A stretch of 64,000 nt of DNA from Cellulophaga sp. Hel_I_12 (GCF_000799565.1 NZ_JUHB01000001.1:3661501-3725500), one strand, 5' to 3'; shown: positions 27,897 through 37,988, counted from the stretch's first letter. Numbers and translations: made by a program. Notes: generated from the sequence alone by a model not told the origin.

Positions 27897-28530
27897 AATT
27901 AGGAATGTTTTTGCCTAAAATGATGTTCCGCTCGATAGTAAGCACTCCGTTTTCCCTAATTGGTTTCATAATTCCAGAACCACCTCGGTTATTTAACTTA
28001 TCCCTTTTGCTTTTGGTGAGTATTGGGTCATCGTCAAAAAGATAGTCATCAAGATAGTATTCGTTTTTTTCAGGTTCTTTCACCGTTAAATGGATATGTT
28101 CAGGTTCACTTCTGTCGGGATAAGATGCTGGTCTGAAGGTGTAAAATGCATATTTCCCGTCTTTGCCTGTTTTTGCCCAACCTCGTATAAACCCGTGTCT
28201 TTTTGCCCAACCTTTTTCATTGCCTTTGGTTTCATAAATGCCTTGTCTGTTAGTATGGTAGATATAAATAATGACATTTTCTACTGGTGTCTTGCCGTCC
28301 TTTTTGAAAACAATTCCCTTGATTCTCAATTTGGGTTCATTGTTTTGAAATTCGGGAAGAGTGTCAATTGTGGTTAATTTTTTATCACCATACTCATATA
28401 TTGCATCACAACCTTCGCAACCTCCACCAATAAGTTTGGTCGTCGAATGCTTCGTTTGGGCATTGCAGGATGTACAAACCCATAATACTAATAAAAGGGT
28501 TAGTCTAATTTTTTCAATCTTAACGCTCAT
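27889..28530 (-). CDS. Intradiol dioxygenase-like lipoprotein
   Basis: 213 aa from the ATG at 28530 (MSVKIEKIRLTLLL), chosen because a lipobox (VCTSC) follows; a longer frame starts at 28668 inside the next gene. The domain resembles the C-terminal fold of protocatechuate 3,4-dioxygenase: VENVIIYIYHTNRQGIY, TGKDGKYAFYTFRPASYP, PEHIHLTV with the iron-ligand-type Tyr and His pairs. Exported lipoprotein versions are common in Bacteroidota but their substrates are not known. Confidence 0.85.
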   Translation of the reverse strand: MSVKIEKIRLTLLLVLWVCTSCNAQTKHSTTKLIGGGCEGCDAIYEYGDKKLTTIDTLPEFQNNEPKLRIKGIVFKKDGKTPVENVIIYIYHTNRQGIYETKGNEKGWAKRHGFIRGWAKTGKDGKYAFYTFRPASYPDRSEPEHIHLTVKEPEKNEYYLDDYLFDDDPILTKSKRDKLNNRGGSGIMKPIRENGVLTIERNIILGKNIPNYE

Positions 28531-28615
28531 AATTTGTCTTATTTGAAATTTGTGTTCAAACAAAATTATGTATGAAGAAAGAGATGGAAAAACAGAATGT
28601 TTTATGTCGATGAGT

Positions 28616-29455
28616 TTATAGATTGACCTGATGACCTGTACCGAAGCGATTTTTGAAATCGGTTGCATATGTTCTACTTAACCTTACTAAATCTCCGTTT
28701 GCCAATTGTAAATCGTAGTCGCCATTAAGCCTTGACTTGAAAGAGCTGACTTTTGAGATGTTAACCATGCTGGATTTATGTATACGAACAAAGACATTGC
28801 TATCCAACTGGCCACACATAGATTTTAGTGTTTCGGAATGCAGATGCCTTTTGTTTTCTAGATGGATGCAGATATAGGGTGTGGCGGAAGTGATTTGTAT
28901 AATGTCTTTAACATTGACCACCACATTTTCCCTACCGTTGTTGATGATAATGGTACTCAATTTAGGTTTTATTTCCTCAATATATGTGTTCCGTTTAAGG
29001 GTTATAAAATACTTATAACCCAATACAAAGCTTGTGTAAACAATAACCAATTTATACAAGTCGCGTGCCAATGTATATGAAAAGAATTTGTACAGGTCAT
29101 ACCTGCCTTCGTAGAAAAGTACAGAGAGAACTACAGCAACGAAAGGTAAGATGAAAACATGCACTATGATGGGTGTTACAATGAATATCAGTGTTTTACG
29201 AAAGCTATCGAATGTTTCATTTTCCAGTTTTTTGTGCAGTACTGCTAATATTGGAATGAATAGAAACCAAATGGTTTTGAAAAGTATGGATTCGTTGAAA
29301 TGGAAGGGATACCCATTTCTTTTCGATTCCAAGAAATCCTGAAATATGGTTAAACCTACAATGCAGAGAAAAACTCCTGAAAGCACCATAAGTAACTTTC
29401 TAATGTTCTCTGAAGAATTATGTTTATTTCTGCCCGTTATAATTAAGTTTACCAT
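28616..29455 (-). CDS. LytTR-family membrane-anchored DNA-binding regulator
   Basis: 279 aa. Four membrane helices at about residues 15-150, then a LytTR DNA-binding domain (about 170-275): INNGRENVVVNVKDIIQI, HLHSETLKSMCGQL-like helix, FVRIHKSSMVNISKVSSF, LSRTYATDFKNRFG. No receiver domain is present, so it would respond to a membrane signal. It is the first gene of the three-gene minus-strand set with the dioxygenase-like and YceI genes. Confidence 0.88.
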   Translation of the reverse strand: MVNLIITGRNKHNSSENIRKLLMVLSGVFLCIVGLTIFQDFLESKRNGYPFHFNESILFKTIWFLFIPILAVLHKKLENETFDSFRKTLIFIVTPIIVHVFILPFVAVVLSVLFYEGRYDLYKFFSYTLARDLYKLVIVYTSFVLGYKYFITLKRNTYIEEIKPKLSTIIINNGRENVVVNVKDIIQITSATPYICIHLENKRHLHSETLKSMCGQLDSNVFVRIHKSSMVNISKVSSFKSRLNGDYDLQLANGDLVRLSRTYATDFKNRFGTGHQVNL

Positions 29456-29907
29456 GCTTACTTATTTGTTTATTTCCTCTATTTGGGTGGTTTAATATTG
29501 ACCCTGATTCGTTAGATCTTGAATAAATATACTTTTATCCCATTTATTTTCATAAGATAAAAGAAGTTTATTTTTTTAAAGGAATTGTAGGGTCAGATTC
29601 TACTTTTTAATTGGTTTTAACCCAAGTGGTGTCAAGGGTTTGGTAGATAATTTATACTATAAAAATAACTTAACAAGCAGCGGGGAATAAAACCGTAATA
29701 ACATCAAGAGTTTGATTTACTTCATACTAATATTGGTTGCTAGTAAATTTGAATTTCGTCATTTTCGATTGTCATCTGTCACTTAATCTATGACTGCGTT
29801 GATTTTTTTTATAATTGACTAAAAAATAAAAATTAATGGAACATCATAATTTTTTTTGTAACATTTTGAAATTCCTTGTATCTAAATGAAAACAAAAAGG
29901 AATCAAA
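29456..29907 (+). other. Divergent intergenic region
   Basis: About 450 bp between the LytTR gene and the hydrolase/sigma operon. AT-rich; nothing coding seen. It ends with a candidate ECF-type promoter (29857-29885). Confidence 0.6.
29857..29885 (+). promoter_or_regulatory. Candidate ECF-sigma promoter
   Basis: TGTAAC at 29857-29862 and GTATCTAA at 29878-29885, 15 bp apart, resemble the -35/-10 pair of Bacteroidota ECF promoters. The operon it precedes encodes an ECF sigma factor, so autoregulation is plausible. Pattern match only. Confidence 0.4.
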
Positions 29908-30837
29908 ATGAAAAATACTATACTCTTATTCGCACTTTTAGTAGCTACATTCTCTGCTAATTCTCAAACAATTTATTCAAAAGCATATGGAAATTCAAAC
30001 GATAAACCACTCATCTACCTTCATGGCGGTCCAGGATTTAATGCGGCTGGCTTTGAAGTAACAACTGCTCAAAAACTTGCTGAAAATGGTTTTTATGTTA
30101 TTGCTTACGACAGAAGGGGCGAAGGAAGGTCACTAGAAAAAAATGCAGCGTTTACATTTAATGAAACGTTTGAAGACCTAAATTTAATTTACGATACATT
30201 CAATATAACATCAGCAACCTTGGTTGGTCATAGTTTCGGGGGTATTATAGCCACCTTATACGCCGAAAAATATCCAAATAAAGTTAAAGCTGTAGTACTG
30301 GTATCTGCACCTTTGTCGACGCAAGAGTCATTTTCTACGGTATTAAATTCATCAAAAGCGATTTATTTTAGTAAAAAAGATACTGTAAATCTTAACTATA
30401 TAAAGATACTAGAGAACATGGATAAGAGTACTCTTGAGTATAGTTCGTATTGCTTTGGTCATGCTATGCAAAACGGATTTTATTATCCTAAAGCACCTAC
30501 AAAAGAAGCTGTAGACATCTATTCAAGATTTAAAACAGATACTTTGCTGGTGCAGTATGGTTCACAAATGACATACGAAGCTCCACAAGGGTTTTGGAGA
30601 AACGAAAAATATACAACTCTAGATATAAAAGAAAATCTAAGAACTGTATTAAAGAATAGTACACCTATTTTTGGCTTATATGGTAAAGATGATGGGCTGT
30701 TTTCAGAAGTTCAAATTACTGAAATTGGAAGTTTAATTGGTAAAGAGAAGCTGGAGTATATGGAGAATTGCTCTCATAACCTATTTATAGACCAACAAAC
30801 CAAATTTATCAACGCATTAAAGAACTGGATTAAATAA
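29908..30837 (+). CDS. Secreted alpha/beta hydrolase (proline iminopeptidase-like)
   Basis: 309 aa. Signal peptide (MKNTILLFALLVATFSANS), then an alpha/beta hydrolase: oxyanion HGGPGFNAAGF, DRRGEGRS, nucleophile elbow VGHSFGGIIAT, catalytic Asp in YGKDDGLF and His in NCSHNLF. The cap domain spans about 135-235. Its stop overlaps the sigma-factor start by 1 nt, which is unusual for an ECF operon and suggests that the sigma factor controls or senses something tied to the hydrolase substrate. Confidence 0.88.
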   Translation: MKNTILLFALLVATFSANSQTIYSKAYGNSNDKPLIYLHGGPGFNAAGFEVTTAQKLAENGFYVIAYDRRGEGRSLEKNAAFTFNETFEDLNLIYDTFNITSATLVGHSFGGIIATLYAEKYPNKVKAVVLVSAPLSTQESFSTVLNSSKAIYFSKKDTVNLNYIKILENMDKSTLEYSSYCFGHAMQNGFYYPKAPTKEAVDIYSRFKTDTLLVQYGSQMTYEAPQGFWRNEKYTTLDIKENLRTVLKNSTPIFGLYGKDDGLFSEVQITEIGSLIGKEKLEYMENCSHNLFIDQQTKFINALKNWIK

Positions 30838-31310
30838 TGAATTTTGAAACTATTTATGCCACCTACTGGCAAAAAATTTTTAGGCTCTGTATGGGTTATG
30901 TAAATGATGTAGATGCAGCCAAAGATTTAACGCAAGAAACATTCATTAAAGTTTGGAAGCAATTACCTAAATTCAGAAACGAATCCTCTGTGGGAACTTG
31001 GATTTTTAGAATTGCCTCTAACACTTGTTTACGTCAAATTCAAAAAGAAAATAAAATGCCTAAGTCTGGATTGCCCACAGACATTAAGGAAGAAATTTCA
31101 GAAACAACGTTAGAAAATGACGTATACTATTTATACCAATATATCTCGGAGCTTAAAGAAATAGAACGCATCATCATATCATTAGAACTTGAGGATATCG
31201 ATCAAAAGGAAATCGCAAAAATTGTTGGACTCTCAGAGAGTAATGTTCGCGTTAAAATTCATAGAATAAAAGAAAAATTAACACAAAAATTTAAAAAAAA
31301 TGGATACTAA
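30837..31310 (+). CDS. ECF-type RNA polymerase sigma factor
   Basis: 157 aa. Sigma region 2 spans about 5-70 (LCMGYVNDVDAAKDLTQETF; VGTWIFRIASNTCL) and region 4 about 100-150 (IIISLELEDIDQKEIAKIVG; LSESNVRVKIHRIKEKL). The start ATG overlaps the hydrolase stop, and its end overlaps the next gene by 11 bp, so the three are translationally coupled. It probably directs its own operon. Confidence 0.95.
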   Translation: MNFETIYATYWQKIFRLCMGYVNDVDAAKDLTQETFIKVWKQLPKFRNESSVGTWIFRIASNTCLRQIQKENKMPKSGLPTDIKEEISETTLENDVYYLYQYISELKEIERIIISLELEDIDQKEIAKIVGLSESNVRVKIHRIKEKLTQKFKKNGY

Positions 31311-31890
31311 TATAGATTTTAAAAAAATATGGAATAGTCAGGAAAAAGACATTCCAAAAGTTGAAGAGCTTTTTAATAAAGTAGATCAATTAAAAAGGAA
31401 TAGCCTACTTAAACTAATTATAGTGAATTTTACCCTTTTGTTAACCATCGTATGTATTGGTTTTATTTGGTATTATTACCAACCTGAATTAATTACAACT
31501 AAGATTGGTATTAGCTTGTGCATTTTGGCTATGATTATTTTTTTAATGCCTTATAACAGCCAATGGTCTTTATTATCGGCTCAAGACATCGAGCCAAATA
31601 GCAAGGATTACGTTCAAAATCTTATACAATTAAAAGAGAAACAACTATTTCAACAAACAACGATGTTGAGTACCTATTTTATGATGCTTTCTTTAGGCAT
31701 AGGGCTTTATCTTTTTGAGTATGTTTCAAAAATGCCCGTAACTTTAGCAATAGTTGTGAGTGTAACAACCTTGCTTTGGTTTGCTATTAATTGGTTTTAT
31801 TTACGGCCTAAAATAATTAAAAAACAAAATACTAAGCTTAATAAACTATTAGATCAATTTAAGCACTTAAATGACCAAATCATTCAGTAG
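31300..31890 (+). CDS. Membrane protein, probable anti-sigma-like partner
   Basis: 196 aa. A cytoplasmic N-terminal tail of about 40 residues (KKIWNSQEKDIPKVEELFNK) precedes two pairs of membrane helices (about 43-85 and 125-175). No zinc-binding anti-sigma motif is present, but position and topology (soluble N-terminus, then membrane) fit a sigma-factor partner. Overlaps the sigma gene by 11 bp. Confidence 0.75.
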   Translation: MDTNIDFKKIWNSQEKDIPKVEELFNKVDQLKRNSLLKLIIVNFTLLLTIVCIGFIWYYYQPELITTKIGISLCILAMIIFLMPYNSQWSLLSAQDIEPNSKDYVQNLIQLKEKQLFQQTTMLSTYFMMLSLGIGLYLFEYVSKMPVTLAIVVSVTTLLWFAINWFYLRPKIIKKQNTKLNKLLDQFKHLNDQIIQ

Positions 31891-32032
31891 AATTGGGATA
31901 AAATTGCGGGATAAGAGATTATATTATAATTTAGTACCAGCTTTCTGGTTCACAAGGAAAAATTGTGGTAAAAACTCGCAAATTCGATAGAACCGAAAGA
32001 GTAAATAATTCCTAAAAACAAACACAAATCTC

Positions 32033-33055
32033 ATGAAAAAAATATGTATACCCCTAATTCTTATTTTAGCTTCTTTAAATTCTTGCAAGGATTCAATTGA
32101 AAAAAATAGTTCACAGGATATTGAAAATCAAGACGATGTAAAAATTGTAAGGGAAAAAGAAATTACCGAAACTAAGAAAATTGATTTTGAAATCACTAAA
32201 ATTCCCTTGAGTAGTTTTACTATCATCGACCTTCCTTTTTTCAATCTTCCGGATGGATATGAGTTCTCCAGTAAAAATAATAGAGATTATGAATCGATTC
32301 GATTTTGGACAGGAAATGATTTTGAGCTGCCCGAAGGTAGCTTATTTTATGGAAGAATTTCAACGACTGAAAACAAACAGTTTTCCATTCTTGAACTTAC
32401 AAAAAATTTGAATAAAGTCTTTACGGATGCTGGTGGAGTTGAACTATTTCAAGGAAAAGTACCTAGGGAAGCTATTCTTAAAAACGAAGAATCCAATCCA
32501 ATAAGCGATTATGGTTTAAGAGGAACCGCCTATGGTTTTCAAGGATACGCAAAAACTTGGACCTATGTCATCCGACAGGATTTACAAAATGTATGGATAC
32601 AATTAAACGAATCTGACGATAGGGCAAGTTTGTACCTATCAATTCTTAAAACAAAACCTATAGAAATTACAACGAAACTGATCAACGCTGACCAAATGAA
32701 GCTCACACTTGACCAAAAAGGAATGGTCGCTTTGTATATTAATTATGACACTAATAAATCTGATATTAAAGTGGAGGCACTGCCCACACTAGATGAAATT
32801 TTTAAACTATTATCCGAGAATCCTAATTTAAAAATTAGTATTGAGGGACATACGGACAATGTAGGTAATGCACAATATAATATGCAACTTTCCGAATTAA
32901 GAGCTAAGGGCATTCTTGATTACCTCACAACCAAAGGAATCAAAGGCGAGCGTTTAAAAAGCGCAGGATTTGGGGATAGCAAACCAATAGCTGCAAACAA
33001 TACCGAAGAGAACAAAGCTTTGAATAGAAGAGTAGAACTAAGAAAAATATCATGA
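32033..33055 (+). CDS. OmpA-family lipoprotein
   Basis: 340 aa. Lipobox (LASLNSC), a Lys/Glu-rich linker, a middle domain (about 55-220) with no recognised family, then an OmpA C-terminal peptidoglycan-binding domain (about 235-340): ALYINYDTNKSDIK, ISIEGHTDNVGNAQYN, LSELRAKGILDYL, ALNRRVEL. Its 3' end overlaps the next gene by 4 bp. Confidence 0.92.
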   Translation: MKKICIPLILILASLNSCKDSIEKNSSQDIENQDDVKIVREKEITETKKIDFEITKIPLSSFTIIDLPFFNLPDGYEFSSKNNRDYESIRFWTGNDFELPEGSLFYGRISTTENKQFSILELTKNLNKVFTDAGGVELFQGKVPREAILKNEESNPISDYGLRGTAYGFQGYAKTWTYVIRQDLQNVWIQLNESDDRASLYLSILKTKPIEITTKLINADQMKLTLDQKGMVALYINYDTNKSDIKVEALPTLDEIFKLLSENPNLKISIEGHTDNVGNAQYNMQLSELRAKGILDYLTTKGIKGERLKSAGFGDSKPIAANNTEENKALNRRVELRKIS

Positions 33056-33939
33056 AACAAAGCCTAAGCTTTTATCTAACGCTATTAGTAATAAAGCTAA
33101 AAGGTATTAAAAATGATTTTAGTAAAGACCCGATAGATATTAATAAAATAAGAAAAGGGGATGTACATTATCCCAAGAATAATTTTTTTCGTGAAAATCA
33201 CGTATCAAATTTTAAAGTTTTAGATTCCTTAATTACTGAAATTAAACAAGAAGAAAGCAGTACTAACCTTTTAATATTCATTCACGGAGGAGCTTTTATT
33301 TTGGGACCTTCACAACATCATTGGGATACCGTTAAGGAAATCGCTAAACTAACAAATTATACCATTTGGATGTGTGATTATCCTAAAGCACCAGAACATA
33401 AGATTTCGGAAATTTCAAATAATATCGACGCTATATACGCTAAAGCACTACAGGACTACGATTCACATAAAATTTCATTGATGGGTGATTCAGCAGGAGG
33501 AACTTTAGTGACCGCTTTAATTCAACGTCTTATAACAGAAAATAGAGATTTGCCCCGTAAAATAATTCTTGTGTCACCCGTTATGGATGCGAGCATGTCT
33601 AATCCTGAAATAGTAAGAGTGGATACTCTTGACCCAATGTTGTCCAAAAAAGGAGTGTTAAGTGCAAAAAAAATGTGTGTAGAGAAGACTGATTTAAAAA
33701 ATAGAATGATTTCCCCATTGTATGGAAGTTTTGTTGGATTCCCGAAAACTATACTATTTCTGGCAGAAAATGATATTACCTATCCAGACCAGAAATTGGT
33801 GGTCGATAAATTAATTGCCGCTAAAGTTGATATTCAATTAGTAAAAGGGAAAAATATGCCACACATCTGGCCATTATTACCCATAATGAAAGAGGCGAAA
33901 GTTGCTTTAAGGGAGATTATTGCGATATTGAATAAATAA
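33052..33939 (+). CDS. Alpha/beta hydrolase, hormone-sensitive-lipase type
   Basis: 295 aa, cytoplasmic. HSL-family marks: oxyanion HGGAFILGP near residue 80, nucleophile GDSAGGT near 145, Asp in FLAENDITYPD and His in MPHIWPL. Typical substrates are short-chain esters. ATGA overlap with the OmpA gene indicates co-transcription. Confidence 0.9.
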   Translation: MKQSLSFYLTLLVIKLKGIKNDFSKDPIDINKIRKGDVHYPKNNFFRENHVSNFKVLDSLITEIKQEESSTNLLIFIHGGAFILGPSQHHWDTVKEIAKLTNYTIWMCDYPKAPEHKISEISNNIDAIYAKALQDYDSHKISLMGDSAGGTLVTALIQRLITENRDLPRKIILVSPVMDASMSNPEIVRVDTLDPMLSKKGVLSAKKMCVEKTDLKNRMISPLYGSFVGFPKTILFLAENDITYPDQKLVVDKLIAAKVDIQLVKGKNMPHIWPLLPIMKEAKVALREIIAILNK

Positions 33940-33960
33940 TCATGTACTAAAAAAAATAAT

Positions 33961-34584
33961 ATGAAAAAACAATTTTTAATTTTAGGTGCCAGTTTAGGGA
34001 TATTACTATTTGCCAGTTGCAACACTAAAACGGATAAAAAAGAAAACCAAAGTGAGAGTGTACCAACAGTTGAAACTAGCGAAATCCAAGAAGAAAACAC
34101 AAAAAACTCAAACCAAAAATTATTCTTTACTTTTAATGGCCAAAACTTTAAAAATGACCTCACCCGATCTTTTGACTTAGAGGCGACTTATGTAAAAGGG
34201 GACACTTGGATTATTTCTTTTATAGGCTCAGAAACAGATATTAATCCTGAATCTGATGATTATAAAGAAGTTACTATGAGTTTTAATTTAGTGGATTATA
34301 AGTTTACTACGGATAAATTTGACATCTTGAATTGCACGATTAATTTAATGGGTTTTGAGGATATTGAAACCAGTGATGAAATTCTTACTTCGAATGATCA
34401 TCAATTTTTATTGGAAATTACTGGTGTAGAAAAAGTTAAAACAGAAACTGCATTTGGGATTACTACAGATTTTTATAGTATCAGTGGTACATTTTCTGGT
34501 GAGTTTAGAAATATGACTGGCACCAAGACATTTAAAGTAGAAAACGGTAGTTTTGAAAACTACATCTTACCGTATACTCCATAA
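33961..34584 (+). CDS. Lipoprotein of unknown function
   Basis: 207 aa. Lipobox at FASC (after MKKQFLILGASLGILL). Residues 25-60 are a Glu/Lys/Asn-rich linker; the rest is predicted beta-rich with alternating hydrophobic strands (DTWIISFIGSETDINPES; GTFSGEFRNMTGTKTF). No family recognised. It starts 21 bp after the lipase-like gene and may belong to the same operon. Confidence 0.75.
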   Translation: MKKQFLILGASLGILLFASCNTKTDKKENQSESVPTVETSEIQEENTKNSNQKLFFTFNGQNFKNDLTRSFDLEATYVKGDTWIISFIGSETDINPESDDYKEVTMSFNLVDYKFTTDKFDILNCTINLMGFEDIETSDEILTSNDHQFLLEITGVEKVKTETAFGITTDFYSISGTFSGEFRNMTGTKTFKVENGSFENYILPYTP

Positions 34585-34735
34585 AATTAGAAGTTGATGA
34601 AGCGTTGAGATTCCTATAGTTTTGTGATAACAAAATCATTTTGGATCACCCTATAGAAGTTAGACAATAAAGAATCTTTTTAGAAGTTTGTAGCATTTAT
34701 TTATTTCAATCGTCATTAAGTAAAATAGTTTACTT

Positions 34736-35731
34736 ATGATCAAAATAAATAAAATCAAATTCAAGGTTAAATTATACTACGTTTGTTTCTTTTTACTTCC
34801 CATACTAGCATTTTCACAATATCTACCAGAAAATGGAATTTATCACAACCTAAAAACGAATGATGGTGTTTCCTTATACGTTTTGGAAATAGGAAATAAT
34901 AAAGCAGAAAACACTTATATAGTACTTCACGGCGGTTTTGGAGCGGAACATTCCTATCTTATAAATCCTTTACTTCCCCATTCAAATAGAAATCGTTTTA
35001 TCTTATTTGACCAAAGAGGATCTCTAAGAAGTCCCGCGGCCGATAGTCTAATTACCTTCCGTAATTTTGTTAATGACATAGAACAAATACGTAAGGAATT
35101 TAAAATTCTTAAAATCAATATTTTAGCGCATTCTAACGGAGCAACTATTGCATTGGATTATCTTCATTACCATCCGGAGAATGTCAACAAATTAATAATG
35201 ATAGGCTGTCCCTTGTCAATAATAGATAGTGCGTATTTTAAGAATATAGATGAGCCAATAAACAAATACATGGCAGCATTGGAAGTTTGGCAAAAAAGGG
35301 TAAGCAAAAATATAGAGCATAAAAAAATCCTACATAATATAAAAGATGAAGACAAGCTTACGGGAATTCAGTTTACTTTATTACAGAAGATATTATACGC
35401 TGCAAACCATACATATTTAATGAATGAAATTGAAAAAACTGAAAATGCTTTTTTCAATCCCAATGTTTTTAATGCACTTCAGAGCAATGTTGGTAGTGAG
35501 GAATGGAGCAAAAGAACAAGTCGTATGTCCGAGGCACTTACAAAAAGTGCTATACCCATTTTTTTAATTAATGGGGAGTATGATTTTGTAGATCCATACG
35601 GCAACGCTTGGAGCCCAATTAGTGAGCAAGTTCCATTTTTGGATTTTATGATGATTAAAAATGCAGGTCATAATATTTGGCTAGACAAACCGAAAGAGTT
35701 TAAAAAAATTTTAAAAAAAGTATTGAATTAA
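34736..35731 (+). CDS. Secreted alpha/beta hydrolase
   Basis: 331 aa. N-terminal signal (VCFFLLPILAFSQ). Alpha/beta hydrolase marks: VLHGGFGAEHS, FDQRGSLRSPAA, nucleophile AHSNGATIALDYL, Asp in NGEYDFVDP, His in NAGHNIW. It resembles prolyl-aminopeptidase-like hydrolases. The third alpha/beta hydrolase in 6 kb, but the three are not close copies of one another. Confidence 0.87.
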   Translation: MIKINKIKFKVKLYYVCFFLLPILAFSQYLPENGIYHNLKTNDGVSLYVLEIGNNKAENTYIVLHGGFGAEHSYLINPLLPHSNRNRFILFDQRGSLRSPAADSLITFRNFVNDIEQIRKEFKILKINILAHSNGATIALDYLHYHPENVNKLIMIGCPLSIIDSAYFKNIDEPINKYMAALEVWQKRVSKNIEHKKILHNIKDEDKLTGIQFTLLQKILYAANHTYLMNEIEKTENAFFNPNVFNALQSNVGSEEWSKRTSRMSEALTKSAIPIFLINGEYDFVDPYGNAWSPISEQVPFLDFMMIKNAGHNIWLDKPKEFKKILKKVLN

Positions 35732-36106
35732 AGTCTATTAATCATAAAATAGAAATATGTCTTTGCACATTACAAAAAAAACTTTTTTATCCAATTCTGC
35801 ATCATTTTGACTAGTATGATTTTGCCTTATAAAACTAACAAAACTATCTAGTACTAAAAGTGTAGACTGACTTATTTCAGATGGTTAAAAAAGACAAACC
35901 ACATTCTAGCTTTATAAAATTTTAGCGTAAGTAGTGGAAATAAAATAGCTCTTATTACTAAAAGAGGTTTTTTCCAAGATAAATATTGACAATTTTACAG
36001 AGGGATAAAATTCAACAATTTTATTAAAGGAACACTTATCTGCCTTGGATAAGGTCATCTTCTAAAACTTTGATATTGATTTAAAAAACTCAGCTAAATT
36101 TACAAA
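35732..36106 (+). other. Convergent intergenic region
   Basis: 375 bp, very AT-rich, between convergent genes. No gene, terminator or repeat that can be supported. Confidence 0.6.
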
Positions 36107-37084
36107 CTAATTTTTATGAATTTCATAAAAAAGAATTCCACCTTTTAAATCAACCGAAACTAATTGAGAAGCATCAGGCGCAATGTCCATAGCACTAATT
36201 GTAGCTTTGTGTTTGATGATATCTTCTAAATGTTGACCATTAGTTTTATTCCATTTTCGAATAGATCTGTCAATACCTGCGGTAAATATATATTCTTCCG
36301 TTAACTCACCTACTGTTAATGCCAATTGTAAAGGAATCCTCAAAGTGGTATCTTGTTCCTTTACGTAGTATGGCCAATCTTCGTGTTGTTTTTTTGGTGA
36401 AGTAGAATCAATAGCGGCATTGTAATACTGAAAGTTTGTATCGTTAATCAGTAGCATATTATTTGAAGCATCAATGGCAGCCAAATTACCATTAATCTTA
36501 ACTTCTTTTTCAATCAAATTCTTTAAAGGATGCCAAAAAAGATAAGTACCCTTGCCTTTAAGGATAATGCTGCTATTTTTTGAAATTCCTGTAATCCTAT
36601 AAGTTGACAAACTATCCGGAAGTGTTATTAAAGCTTGGTCATTTTTTAAATTCCAAATATGGTTTTTTCGGTCAGCCGAACGTCCTGCTAATATATTTCC
36701 ATCGGTTGATAAAAAAATATTGGATATCCAAGTTTTTTCTAAAGTCAGTCTATCTATGATCGCTTTGTTCTTGGCATCAATAATAAAAATACCAGAATTA
36801 AGTGTTGATGCATAAATACGATGCGTTATTGAATCATATGCTAAACTATATATCTCATCTGGGATTTGTAATACTAAAGTTTCTTTTTCTTTTCCATGAA
36901 TTCTCTGTGCAATTCTTCCATCAAAAGTTGAAACTAGCACTGTATCCTTGTTCGATATATAAACAACATCGGTGTAGGCTAATGGATTTATAGCCGTAAA
37001 TGCAGCCTTTTTAATTGAGATTTTCTGTTCACAACTACTTAGAGTTATTTTGAAGATCACTAGTAATATCAACTTCCTTCTCAT
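36107..37084 (-). CDS. Lipoprotein with WD40-like repeats
   Basis: 325 aa from the ATG at 37084 (MRRKLILLVIFKITLSSC, lipobox), placed 11 bp after the upstream stop. The body contains about seven beta-propeller-like repeats (IYSLAYDSITHRIYAST; WISNIFLSTDGNILAG; ISAMDIAPDASQLVSVD), the last close to the WD40 consensus with a phrase SIRKWNKTNG. Probably a protein-protein interaction scaffold at the periplasmic face. Pairs with the small gene upstream. Confidence 0.8.
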   Translation of the reverse strand: MRRKLILLVIFKITLSSCEQKISIKKAAFTAINPLAYTDVVYISNKDTVLVSTFDGRIAQRIHGKEKETLVLQIPDEIYSLAYDSITHRIYASTLNSGIFIIDAKNKAIIDRLTLEKTWISNIFLSTDGNILAGRSADRKNHIWNLKNDQALITLPDSLSTYRITGISKNSSIILKGKGTYLFWHPLKNLIEKEVKINGNLAAIDASNNMLLINDTNFQYYNAAIDSTSPKKQHEDWPYYVKEQDTTLRIPLQLALTVGELTEEYIFTAGIDRSIRKWNKTNGQHLEDIIKHKATISAMDIAPDASQLVSVDLKGGILFYEIHKN

Positions 37085-37094
37085 TATGATGTAC

Positions 37095-37565
37095 TTATTT
37101 TTCTTTTCCATTTTCTATGATTTCAAACTGCGTGCCTTCATCAGAAGCTCCAATTGAGATTTTATTACCGTTATTTCCCCAAACCTGCAAAGTAGCTGCA
37201 CCTTGAGGCTCGGCAATAAACAGGGCACGTTGTGATGTTTTTGAGTCTAGTGTTAGAAATATATTTCCATAATCGTTATCAGTCACGTAACCGCCTCTTT
37301 CTTGACCTTCAGAATCATATAGCATGATGCCACTCACTTCACCACCTCTAGAAAATCGATTGCCATGACCTTGTGGGTCGGGAAGGTTGGCACCAATAAT
37401 TACACGTTCAACCCCATTGGCATCTGTTATTACAAGTCCCTGTGCTTTAATAATTTCATCAGAAAAATCTAGTTCTATGCTGCGATTTAAGTACTGATTT
37501 ATAGCTAGAAATCCTGTGAAAGCAAGATTTAAAACTAATAGTGTTTTTATAAAAATGTTTTTCAT
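37095..37565 (-). CDS. Membrane-anchored protein of unknown function
   Basis: 156 aa. One N-terminal membrane helix (IKTLLVLNLAFTGFLAI), then an extracytoplasmic domain made of repeated 'D-x-x-G-x-E/Q-R' strand-turn units (ITDANGVERVIIG; LYDSEGQERGGYV; ISIGASDEGTQFEII), suggesting a small beta-solenoid. No family recognised. Directly upstream of the WD40-like lipoprotein gene. Confidence 0.75.
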   Translation of the reverse strand: MKNIFIKTLLVLNLAFTGFLAINQYLNRSIELDFSDEIIKAQGLVITDANGVERVIIGANLPDPQGHGNRFSRGGEVSGIMLYDSEGQERGGYVTDNDYGNIFLTLDSKTSQRALFIAEPQGAATLQVWGNNGNKISIGASDEGTQFEIIENGKEK

Positions 37566-37880
37566 AATTTAAATATTTTGAGGCTTTCAGGATAAGTTTT
37601 GTTTTTATTTAGTTTTAAGACGATTGAAACTTTATAATGCTACATTCACTTCTAAGTTTCGTTAAGATAGGACTGTTAATAATTCGAATCTATTAATCTT
37701 AAATTCCAACTGTCCTTGTAAGAAACAACAAATTTAGCGAGAGTCAAATCATCAATACTCAAGCAGAATCAATAAGGTATTCCAAGGTACAATCAAATTG
37801 TCGTAGCACACTCGGCTCATTCCCCAAAATTCCGAAAAAAAGCTATATAAGGAGAAAAGCGCTTCACTAAGAAAGATCTT

Positions 37881-37988
37881 GGACACAACTTCAAAGCCTC
37901 CGTTTTCTATTTCACTTGTCGGCTTAATTCCGAGAAAGATGAAAAGTGTTCAAACCATATCCCAATTTTTAACTTTGCTTTTAAGTCC
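37881..37988 (+). repeat. ssb-upstream hairpin repeat, copy B1
   Basis: GGACACAAC at the left and TTTTAAGTCCGCC at the right, with partly complementary arms (CAAAG with CTTTG). The block before it (37815-37865) matches the block before A2 and B2. Confidence 0.65.
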
